Program-made: the position numbers and the translations under genes
Assembly (NCBI GenBank): GCA_018665005.1
Contig: JABJEE010000147.1
Location: 1 to 14,207, forward strand
Origin: Flavobacteriales bacterium
GTDB taxonomy: Bacteria > Bacteroidota > Bacteroidia > Flavobacteriales_D > Crocinitomicaceae
Direction of reading: 5' to 3'
DNA: 14,207 nucleotides
Shown here: positions 8,507-13,887 of the stretch, piece after piece
Numbering within the stretch: the first letter of the stretch is position 1
Layout of the letters: each line of letters begins with the position of its first letter
The notes under the pieces: model-generated
Databases searched by the model: none
What the model was told of the DNA's origin: nothing
The model's input: only the letters and a program-made list of their open reading frames with translations

Positions 8507-8543
8507 ATTCTTTTGAAAAGCGTCACTTTTGAGCCACTTTTTT
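8507..8543 (+). terminator. Degenerate terminator-like hairpin after the P-domain gene
   Basis: The 3' flank resembles that of the lipoprotein gene (ATTCTTTTGAAAAGCGTC here, ATTCTTTCGAAAAGCGTC at 6167-6184), then GAGCCACTTTTTT. Several stem positions no longer pair, so the hairpin is weaker, though the T-tract remains. Confidence 0.4.
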
Positions 8544-8591
8544 GACTTGCAGAGATCAATACCTTCTAAAATATAGAGTGTAAAAAAGTAT

Positions 8592-8599
8592 TATTTTTG
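8592..8599 (+). promoter_or_regulatory. -7 promoter box for the gene at 8617
   Basis: TATTTTTG matches TAnnTTTG and lies 17 bases before the ATG. No clear -33 TTTG is present at the usual distance in this A/T-rich stretch. Confidence 0.45.
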
Positions 8600-8616
8600 T
8601 TAAAAAAATAAATCTT

Positions 8617-9495
8617 ATGAAAAAAATTTTACTCTTTACTGTGTTATTCATTCAGTTTTATGGATTTTCACAAATCATGTTTTATAATGTTGTAACATCC
8701 GAGACAGATAGCTTATACGTTTTAGGAGATGATGGAAATGTATACGAACAGTCCGTTGTGGTAGAAACCAACAACAACCTAATAATTGGGTTTACGGGTA
8801 TGGCTATGGATCAGGTGAATTCTAATGTTTATGTTGTTGCTAAATCTCAAGGCGGCAGCCGATTTCTTGCTAAACTTGATCTTGCTACTTCTCTTGCCAA
8901 CAAAATTGGAGATTTAGCTGATAAAATTTCCAGTATTTCTTTTTCTGGTGATGGTTCTTTATACGGAATCACTGGTGATGGAGGATCGAACCCAAATCGG
9001 TTGTACTCAATAGACCTAACGAATGCCGAATTGACTGAAAAGGCTGATTTGTCAGGAGATCAAGATAATGATGGCGAAGCGCTTGCATTCAACACATCGG
9101 ATGATTTCATGTATCGAATGGCAGGAGAAGAATTTCTATATAAGATTGACATGACAAATTTCACAACAACCCTTGTTACTAGTCAATTATTAGATGATGG
9201 GGCTTCTGGCCACGCGATGTACTATAATGGAACAAATTTTATTACGCTATCTGCTGATATTTGTACGATGAATTCATTAGGTGAGCAAACCAATTGCAAT
9301 GATATACCTTTTGATGCCAAAGGGATTTTACCTTCAGATTTTGTTGGGATATCAGAACTTGGTCTTAATCAATCAAAAGAATTGGTTAAAATAGTGAACT
9401 TACTTGGACAACAAGTAGAATACTCTCCAAATACAGTTTTGATCTATCAGTATTCTGATGGAACTTCAGAAAAGGTATTTACTATAGCAGACTAA
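8617..9495 (+). CDS. Secreted propeller-like protein with compact T9SS-type C-terminal tail
   Basis: The 292 residues begin with a signal peptide (MKKILLFTVLFIQFYGFS, then Q). The middle holds irregular beta-propeller-like units: TGMAMDQVNSNVYVV, ISFSGDGSLYGITGDGG, NRLYSIDL, ALAFNTSDDFMYRMAG, FLYKIDMTNF. There are too few for one regular closed propeller by eye. No catalytic motif is evident. The last 40 residues (KIVNLLGQQVEYSPNTVLIY, then QYSDGTSEKVFTIAD) lack the usual YPNP strand but resemble the shortened T9SS sorting tail of Crocinitomicaceae-type proteins. They match the tail of the leucine-rich-repeat protein at 10359-11345 at about 35 of 40 positions. The protein is predicted to be secreted or surface-bound. 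It converges with the minus-strand CIA30 gene 64 bases away. Confidence 0.82.
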   Translation: MKKILLFTVLFIQFYGFSQIMFYNVVTSETDSLYVLGDDGNVYEQSVVVETNNNLIIGFTGMAMDQVNSNVYVVAKSQGGSRFLAKLDLATSLANKIGDLADKISSISFSGDGSLYGITGDGGSNPNRLYSIDLTNAELTEKADLSGDQDNDGEALAFNTSDDFMYRMAGEEFLYKIDMTNFTTTLVTSQLLDDGASGHAMYYNGTNFITLSADICTMNSLGEQTNCNDIPFDAKGILPSDFVGISELGLNQSKELVKIVNLLGQQVEYSPNTVLIYQYSDGTSEKVFTIAD

Positions 9496-9516
9496 AGGCT
9501 TTCAAAATAATTAGAT

Positions 9517-9546
9517 AAAGACCTTCAGAAATGAGGGTCTTTTTTT
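9517..9546 (+). terminator. Rho-independent terminator, first member of the AAAGACCTTC family
   Basis: AAAGACCTTC pairs with GAGGGTCTTT (one G-U) around an AGAAAT loop, followed by a T-tract. It lies between two convergent genes. On the minus strand the hairpin is followed by only three T, so it would be a weak terminator for the CIA30 gene. Confidence 0.9.
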
Positions 9547-9559
9547 GTCCCTTCAAATT

Positions 9560-10120
9560 CTAATAGAGCTCTATATTGTCAATTTCGAGTTTAAAGGTTT
9601 CATTCTTTTTATTGGCAATAAGAATAGACACTTGCTCGATTGAGCTTTTATTAAAATTGGGTTGATCTAATTTTCTACCACGAAAGCTTGGGTAAAAATC
9701 CTCTAAGTTCATTTCGACTGTCTCCCATTCTCCACTGGTAGAAAAGGTTGTGATGTATGAAAAATAGTCTGCGCTTTTATTCTTGATCCGAAACTGGTAA
9801 TCTTTACCATCTCCTTTCAGTCTTATTTTAATGGTTTTAAGATTTTCGCATTTGAATTTTTTCATGGTGTAACGAACCGAAGCAAAACCACCATTATTAT
9901 CAGTGGAAACCTTGCCCATGAAAATCCCATGACCTGAATCACTTAATCCGAAAGAAGAGGTCGAAATGCCTCCCATCACATCGTCATTTACAATTCTCCA
10001 GTTTTTGATGTCTGAGTCTTGTGTAAAGTCAAAAAGACGGGTTGTCGATTCTTCGGGATCAGTAGTTACGAATAATGCCATAATTTGAATAGATAAAAGT
10101 GCAGGGAGTAAAAAATTCAT
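9560..10120 (-). CDS. CIA30-like (NDUFAF1-type) domain protein
   Basis: Counting from the ATG at 10120, this is 186 residues. It matches the CIA30 fold, a galactose-binding-like beta-sandwich named for mitochondrial complex I assembly factor NDUFAF1. The signature FDFTQDSDIKNWRIVNDDVM is followed by GG and a Ser, then GFASVRYTMK, IRLKGDGKDYQFRIK, WETVEMNLEDFYPSFRGRKL and a final IEQVSILIANKK...FKLEIDNIELY, so the domain is full length. Bacterial members are widespread and most have no proven function. The start is uncertain. The ATG at 10120 leaves a hydrophobic segment (LLPALLSIQIMALFV) without a basic N-region. A TTG at 10144 would supply HKK before it, and an in-frame ATG at 10183 gives 207 residues. 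The segment is probably a signal or anchor. The gene stands alone on this strand. Confidence 0.85.
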   Translation of the reverse strand: MNFLLPALLSIQIMALFVTTDPEESTTRLFDFTQDSDIKNWRIVNDDVMGGISTSSFGLSDSGHGIFMGKVSTDNNGGFASVRYTMKKFKCENLKTIKIRLKGDGKDYQFRIKNKSADYFSYITTFSTSGEWETVEMNLEDFYPSFRGRKLDQPNFNKSSIEQVSILIANKKNETFKLEIDNIELY

Positions 10121-10358
10121 AAGTGTTTGTTTCTTATGAAACAATGGGGCTTGTGAAAAGTTTAACGTCAAACCGTCAAACATTGAAGTTTACATTGAAA
10201 TCATACTCCAAGGATATGTCTAAAAATAAAACACTTCGATAAAATTTTGTTTTCGAATATGAGAGAAGTTTTATGAGGTTTAATTCTTTCTGATTTTTTT
10301 TGGCAACCCTTTGAAATATTTGAACGTTTTTGGTTTTAAACTCCTCAATTTCTACAAC

Positions 10359-11345
10359 ATGCAAAAACTCATCCTCTTTCTGCTTTTATCCAACTGCTCT
10401 TTTTTCTTTTCTCAGAAAACATTCGTGCCTGATGATCATTTTGAACAATTTCTTATTGACCAATCTTTTGATGATGTATTGGATGATTCGGTACTGACTT
10501 CAAATATTAACGGCTTAACACACTTGAGTGTTGTAAATCAATTCATTAGTGATTTGACCGGTATAGAGGCATTTGTATCTCTTCAACATTTAAATTTTAA
10601 TACCAATTATATTGAAACTCTTGATTTAAGTGCGAATACGTCATTGCTTGAATTGAGAGCCACAGGGAATGAACTGGAAAATATCAGCTTCGGTCAAAAC
10701 TCTCCATTGAAATCAATTTTTCTTCAAGGAAATAATTTGTCAGAGTTAGATGTAAGTCATTTGGCAAAATTAGAATTGTTGGAATGCAGTGTTAACCTTC
10801 TTGAAACTTTAGATGTAAGTCAAAATCCCTCTCTTGAACATTTGAGTTGTCGCTTTAATGCACTTACGGAGCTTAATTTGTCTCAGAACCCTATGCTTGA
10901 AATTCTCGGTTGTGATAACAATCAATTGGAGTATTTAAATCTTAGTTCAAATCCCTTTTTGTATAGATTATGGTGCCGTAGTAACCCGATGCAATGTTTA
11001 AATATGGCGAATGGCAACAATCATAATTTTATAGATTTCGCGACTTGGAATACGCCAGAATTGACTTGTATAATAGTAGATACTCCTAATTGGTCTCCTT
11101 TAGATTTACTTATTACAAACCCTGATGCAAATATAATTATTGATCCACAAAATTTTTTCAGTGTGGAGTGTGGAATAGATTGCTCAGAAACTTCAAACCT
11201 AACAGAACTTAATTCCAACCAACCTAAAGAGCTAATTAAAATAGTTAACCTATTGGGTCAAGAGGTAGAGTATACTCCTAACACAGTTCTGATCTATCAA
11301 TACTCAGATGGAACTTCAGAAAAGGTATTTACAACAGCTGATTAA
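10359..11345 (+). CDS. Leucine-rich-repeat protein with compact T9SS-type tail
   Basis: The ATG at 10359 gives 328 residues with an ordinary signal peptide (MQKLILFLLLSNCSFFFSQ). An in-frame ATG at 10311 would put 16 polar and aromatic residues in front and is less likely. Residues of about 70-225 hold some seven leucine-rich repeats of about 21 residues (for example LETLDVSQNPSLEHLSCRFN and LTELNLSQNPMLEILGCDNN). An LRR-cap-like end follows (LTCIIVDTPNWSPLDLLITN). The tail from about residue 290 (KIVNLLGQEVEYTPNTVLIY, then QYSDGTSEKVFTTAD) is nearly the same as in the protein at 8617-9495. An extracellular protein-binding or adhesin-like role is inferred. Its 3' end is followed by the AAAGACCTTC terminator and then by the first tRNA-derived block, the same order as after the next gene. 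Confidence 0.88.
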   Translation: MQKLILFLLLSNCSFFFSQKTFVPDDHFEQFLIDQSFDDVLDDSVLTSNINGLTHLSVVNQFISDLTGIEAFVSLQHLNFNTNYIETLDLSANTSLLELRATGNELENISFGQNSPLKSIFLQGNNLSELDVSHLAKLELLECSVNLLETLDVSQNPSLEHLSCRFNALTELNLSQNPMLEILGCDNNQLEYLNLSSNPFLYRLWCRSNPMQCLNMANGNNHNFIDFATWNTPELTCIIVDTPNWSPLDLLITNPDANIIIDPQNFFSVECGIDCSETSNLTELNSNQPKELIKIVNLLGQEVEYTPNTVLIYQYSDGTSEKVFTTAD

Positions 11346-11367
11346 ATTCATTCAAAATATTCAAAGA

Positions 11368-11398
11368 AAAGACCTTCAGAAATGAGGGTCTTTTTTTT
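11368..11398 (+). terminator. Rho-independent terminator, second member of the AAAGACCTTC family
   Basis: This is the same AAAGACCTTC / GAGGGTCTTT stem and AGAAAT loop as at 9517, followed by eight T. It lies 22 bases after the LRR gene. Confidence 0.92.
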
Positions 11399-11418
11399 GT
11401 TTCTAAAAACTCGATATC

Positions 11419-11546
11419 GAGGAAATTCCTAGCACAATAGGGTAGAGGGAATAAAAAAAGGTTCCAGATGATTGTCTGAAACCTTTACTGGGATTGAGGT
11501 CCCTTGTTGTAGCGAGAGGGAGATTTGAACTCGGAACTCCGGGTTA
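11419..11546. repeat. tRNA-derived long repeat, copy 1 (possible attachment site)
   Basis: The block begins GAGGAAATTCCTAGCACAA and ends at CCGGGTTA. It holds a minus-strand hairpin terminator and a tRNA 3' half. Bases 11448-11532 align without gaps to 12446-12530, differing essentially only in the 8-base hairpin loop and one further base. This stretch of 11346-11740 contains no gene. The part from 11556 to 11697 shows nothing recognisable. Confidence 0.88.
11451..11486 (-). terminator. Minus-strand terminator 3' of the tRNA remnant, copy 1
   Basis: On the minus strand AAAGGTTTCAG pairs with CTGGAACCTTT (one G-U) around an 8-base loop, then runs into T's. Its place, 23 bases past the tRNA 3' end, is where a tRNA gene's own terminator would be. 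Confidence 0.75.
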
Positions 11547-11555
11547 ATCGCCCGG
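11510..11555 (-). pseudogene. tRNA-Met-like 3'-half remnant, copy 1
   Basis: On the minus strand one sees a CCGGG/CCCGG anticodon stem with loop CGATTAA, then a variable and T region with one base missing (CCGAG before TTCAAAT, not pairing with CTCCC), and the acceptor strand TCTCGCT with A73. U33 is replaced by G, the D-arm and 5' acceptor strand are absent, and the T stem is broken. It is a decayed tRNA fragment, not a working tRNA. Confidence 0.75.
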
Positions 11556-11697
11556 GTTTTTTGTACATACACATGAAAAAATTAAGGTTGATTTTAAGGT
11601 AATTAGAATTCACTGATAGCAGTTTAAGAATTTGAAAATCCACACTACCAGTATAATTTATCATAGCAACTTAGATGTTGTATTATTTCAATTAAGT

Positions 11698-11728
11698 TTT
11701 GATGGGCATGAAAAAAAAGAGATATTTG
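11698..11728 (+). promoter_or_regulatory. Promoter for the small secreted protein gene
   Basis: TTTG at 11698-11701, a 19-base spacer and GATATTTG at 11721-11728 (one base from TAnnTTTG) fit the Bacteroidota -33/-7 pattern. The ATG follows 12 bases later. The gene between the two tRNA-derived blocks therefore seems to carry its own promoter. Confidence 0.5.
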
Positions 11729-11740
11729 TAAAAATAACAC

Positions 11741-12289
11741 ATGAAAAAACTAATCTCTATATTCAGTTTTGTCATTATCTCTTTTGGTTTCTTTTCTCAA
11801 AGTTTCTTCGTCGGAGATAATCTCGTAAGTATTGAAGGTGATGCTTCAAATGAATCCATTGCCAATAATACCTTTTTAAATGCAACGGCCTCTGATGTAT
11901 TGCAATGGACCATAGTCGATGCTTCTATTCCTCAAGAATGGGAGTTTTCAAATTGCTTTCCGAATTGTTACGACATAGGTGTAACATCGGGTACGCTGGA
12001 AATTATTGAAGGTGAAAGTTATTACTTAAACTGTCATGTGTATCCTAATAATACTCCGGGTGAAGGTTCTATTACTATGCAAATCATTTCTGGCGATGGC
12101 ACCACAGAACTTGTCTCATGGCAAGCCATTGCGGGAAGTGCGAGTCTGATTGAAAACCATTTGAATCAAAAGAAAATAAAGGGATATTATACTTTAGAAG
12201 GAAAAGAGATTTCGGAACCATTAAAAGGAGTATTAATGTTTGTTATTTATGAGGATGGTACGTCTCAGCAAATTTTTATTACTGAATAA
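11741..12289 (+). CDS. Small secreted beta-sandwich-like protein with divergent T9SS-type tail
   Basis: The 182 residues start with a signal peptide (MKKLISIFSFVIISFGFFSQ). Residues of about 30-135 show the pattern W-x-x-x-x-x-x-x-P-x-x-W (LQWTIVDASIPQEWEF), paired Cys (NCFPNCYDIG) and a later YYLNCHVYPNNTPGEGSITM. This matches a small secreted domain common in Bacteroidota T9SS proteins, probably an Ig-like or cupredoxin-like sandwich; no metal-site claim is made. The last 35 residues (GYYTLEGKEISEPLKGVLMF, then VIYEDGTSQQIFITE) are a diverged version of the compact tail of the two preceding plus-strand genes. It is the only gene between two tRNA-derived repeats and has its own promoter and terminator. 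The function is unknown. Confidence 0.8.
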   Translation: MKKLISIFSFVIISFGFFSQSFFVGDNLVSIEGDASNESIANNTFLNATASDVLQWTIVDASIPQEWEFSNCFPNCYDIGVTSGTLEIIEGESYYLNCHVYPNNTPGEGSITMQIISGDGTTELVSWQAIAGSASLIENHLNQKKIKGYYTLEGKEISEPLKGVLMFVIYEDGTSQQIFITE

Positions 12290-12343
12290 AGTTTAAACCC
12301 AATATCTATTAATAAGAATTAAATAATCTTTAATAAAACGACA

Positions 12344-12373
12344 AAAGACCTTCATCACGAGGGTCTTTTTTTT
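12344..12373 (+). terminator. Rho-independent terminator, third member of the AAAGACCTTC family
   Basis: The stem AAAGACCTTC / GAGGGTCTTT is identical to that at 9517 and 11368, but the loop is ATCAC. Eight T follow GAGGGTC. Confidence 0.92.
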
Positions 12374-12401
12374 ATCAAAAAAACCCTAAAATGAGGAAAT
12401 T

Positions 12402-12434
12402 CCTAGCACAAGACCTAGCACAGTTCCTAGCACA
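12402..12434 (+). repeat. Three CCTAGCACA direct repeats with a 12-base period
   Basis: CCTAGCACA occurs at 12402-12410, 12414-12422 and 12426-12434, exactly 12 bases apart. Single copies occur at 11428-11436 and 12656-12664. The even spacing suggests protein-binding sites, for example recombinase arm sites; this is inference. Confidence 0.85.
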
Positions 12435-12448
12435 AGGACATTGATGGA

Positions 12449-12484
12449 ATAAAAAAAGGTTCCAGTGAAAACTCTGAAACCTTT
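12449..12484 (-). terminator. Minus-strand terminator 3' of the tRNA remnant, copy 2
   Basis: It has the same stem as in copy 1 (CTGGAACCTTT with AAAGGTTTCAG) and an 8-base loop of different sequence. The minus-strand T-tract is the A7 at 12451-12457. Confidence 0.75.
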
Positions 12485-12507
12485 ACTGGGATTGAGATCC
12501 CTTGTTG

Positions 12508-12554
12508 TAGCGAGAGGGAGATTTGAACTCCCGACCTCCGGGTTATGAATCTCA
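12508..12554 (-). pseudogene. tRNA-Met(CAT) 3'-half remnant, copy 2
   Basis: On the minus strand: loop TTCATAA (U33, anticodon CAT), 3' anticodon strand CCCGG, variable AGGTC, intact T-arm GGGAG-TTCAAAT-CTCCC, acceptor strand TCTCGCT and A73. All match standard tRNA numbering. The base before the loop begins TGAGA, which cannot pair with CCCGG, and no D-arm or 5' strand follows. The CCC at 39-41 implies the three G-C pairs typical of initiator tRNA. It is therefore an orphan 3' half. Confidence 0.82.
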
Positions 12555-12733
12555 GGGTTGGGAAATCTATACTAGTTAAAACGCTGAATTACAAGTAGTT
12601 AAAAAATACTGATTTTCGGGTTTTTTCGGAAAATGGGGGATAAAAGTGGAAAATTCCTAGCACAGGATTTTTAATAATAAGTTGACCTAAATAGATATTT
12701 ATTTGTCGTTCTAATGGTGTTTTTATTTTTTTT

Positions 12734-12741
12734 TATCTTTA
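12734..12741 (+). promoter_or_regulatory. Possible -7 box for the right-hand operon
   Basis: TATCTTTA, one base from TAnnTTTG, lies 19 bases before the ATG at 12761. The nearest TTTG (12702-12705) is 28 bases upstream, too far for a standard -33 element. Confidence 0.4.
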
Positions 12742-12760
12742 CACAGCTAAAATATTAAAC

Positions 12761-13237
12761 ATGTTCAAACTTCTACTACTCAGCAGTTTTGTTGTGCTTG
12801 CCTCTTTTTCATTCGGACAAAGAATCGTTCGTTCAACCATTGGTGCCATTGGCTCTAGTTCTAATCAGAATGGAATCATCATTCAACAAAGTGTTGGTCA
12901 ACCTGCCTTAACCTCAAATGACAAATCTGAAAACGGAATGGGGCTAAGACAGGGATTTATTCAGCCTGTCTGGTTTGAGACAGAATCGAATGACTTAAAT
13001 GTAATACTCTATCCAAATCCTAATCAAGGTGATTTTTCTTTTCAAGCGGACATTGCTGAGGATTTAACTTACGATTATGAAATACTAGATCTCCAAGGTA
13101 AGGTGGTACTTCGTGGTAAGGGTCTTGGTAATGAGCTTGTAGAAGTTTCTATTTTAAATCCCGCACGTGGGATGTATCACTTAAATGTAAAGACTGAAGA
13201 CAAAACTTCAGCTTTTAAAATCAACGTAATCTATTAA
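12761..13237 (+). CDS. Short T9SS type A sorting-domain protein
   Basis: This is a 158-residue protein with a signal peptide (MFKLLLLSSFVVLASFSFG, then Q). A region of about 50 residues contains the widespread Bacteroidota motif IIQQSVGQP...GLRQGFIQPV. A type A sorting domain follows directly from about residue 78 (NVILYPNPNQGDFSFQADI, YEILDLQGKVVLRGKG, NPARGMYHLNV). It is nearly all export and sorting signal, so any effector part is very small. The stop is three bases from the next start, so it is the first gene of a co-transcribed set with an outer-membrane barrel protein and a third secreted protein. In other Bacteroidota such short proteins precede adhesin or fibre-type genes. The role is unknown; a structural or assembly role is a guess. 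Confidence 0.87.
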   Translation: MFKLLLLSSFVVLASFSFGQRIVRSTIGAIGSSSNQNGIIIQQSVGQPALTSNDKSENGMGLRQGFIQPVWFETESNDLNVILYPNPNQGDFSFQADIAEDLTYDYEILDLQGKVVLRGKGLGNELVEVSILNPARGMYHLNVKTEDKTSAFKINVIY

Positions 13238-13240
13238 ATC

Positions 13241-13876
13241 ATGAATAAAATCATCTTTTGTTTGTCCTTTCTTATAGGATCATCTGTCTTGGCGCAAGAT
13301 AAAAAGTGTTTGACTCAGGTCAATTTTAATATCGGTAAAACCTTTACCTCCTTTATGTACGAAGATGCTGAAGGAAATACCAATAAAAACCTCAGCTATC
13401 GTTCTGGTACAAGCTACAGTTTGAACCTTGGATTCAAACTAGGAGCCAAACATATGTTACGTCCAGAGGTCATATACCAACAATCAGGTGCCAAATCAAC
13501 GGTAAATAATGCGCCTATTGAGTGGGCCTTGAATTACATTGGCGCTGGTGTAGGGTATTTATATACAGCGCTTGAAAAGGAATCTTTTTCATTGTCTCCA
13601 GGATTAGTGCTGAATGCCAATTATATGATGAGCGGAGAACAAACCATTGGAACCAACCGATTCAATATCACTGAACAAGATTTACTCAAACCTATTGATA
13701 TTATGGCGAGCCTTACCTTAAACTCAAGATTTAAGGTGACGGATAACTTATTTATCAATTTTGATTACCGATATGGTTTTGGTCTAATGGATATTGAAAA
13801 TATCGAAGGGGATGAGAACGAAAAAACAAGAAACATGGGTCATATGGCATCCTTAGGATTGTCCTTTAACCTGTAA
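13241..13876 (+). CDS. Outer-membrane beta-barrel protein (porin-family-like)
   Basis: The 211 residues have a signal peptide (MNKIIFCLSFLIGSSVLA, then Q). The body alternates amphipathic strands typical of the small OMP_b-brl/PorT-type family: LNLGFKLGAKHMLRPEVIYQ, YIGAGVGYLYTALEKESFSL, LFINFDYRYGFGL and a C-terminal MASLGLSFNL ending in a hydrophobic residue. An eight- to ten-strand barrel in the outer membrane is likely. PorT-like barrels act in T9SS, but this family is large and nothing here singles out that role. The gene is three bases after the upstream T9SS protein and 11 bases before the next start, so the three are almost certainly one operon. The substrate or partner is not known. 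Confidence 0.85.
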   Translation: MNKIIFCLSFLIGSSVLAQDKKCLTQVNFNIGKTFTSFMYEDAEGNTNKNLSYRSGTSYSLNLGFKLGAKHMLRPEVIYQQSGAKSTVNNAPIEWALNYIGAGVGYLYTALEKESFSLSPGLVLNANYMMSGEQTIGTNRFNITEQDLLKPIDIMASLTLNSRFKVTDNLFINFDYRYGFGLMDIENIEGDENEKTRNMGHMASLGLSFNL

Positions 13877-13887
13877 AATATTATACA

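Larger units (their letters stand above)
12393..12545. repeat. tRNA-derived long repeat, copy 2 (possible attachment site)
   Basis: It begins with the same GAGGAAATTCCTAGCACAA and ends at the same CCGGGTTA as copy 1, but carries two additional CCTAGCACA units. Copies 1 and 2 are about 975 bases apart at their left ends. The intergenic stretch 12290-12760 otherwise holds the terminator before it and, after it, A/T-rich sequence with a lone CCTAGCACA at 12656. Confidence 0.88.

Noticed and set aside
11632..11820. 62-codon frame over the promoter and start of the small secreted protein
   Set aside because: It runs through the promoter and overlaps the signal-peptide codons of the gene at 11741 in another frame.
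12402..12434. CRISPR array from the 12-base-period repeats
   Set aside because: The repeat is only 9 bases with 3-base spacers; CRISPR repeats and spacers are each far longer.
11510..12554. Functional tRNA genes
   Set aside because: Both copies lack the 5' acceptor strand and D-arm; copy 1 also has a broken T stem and no U33.
11346..12760. Insertion sequence or transposon explaining the duplicated blocks
   Set aside because: No transposase frame and no terminal inverted repeats are visible; the repeats are direct and correspond to a tRNA end.
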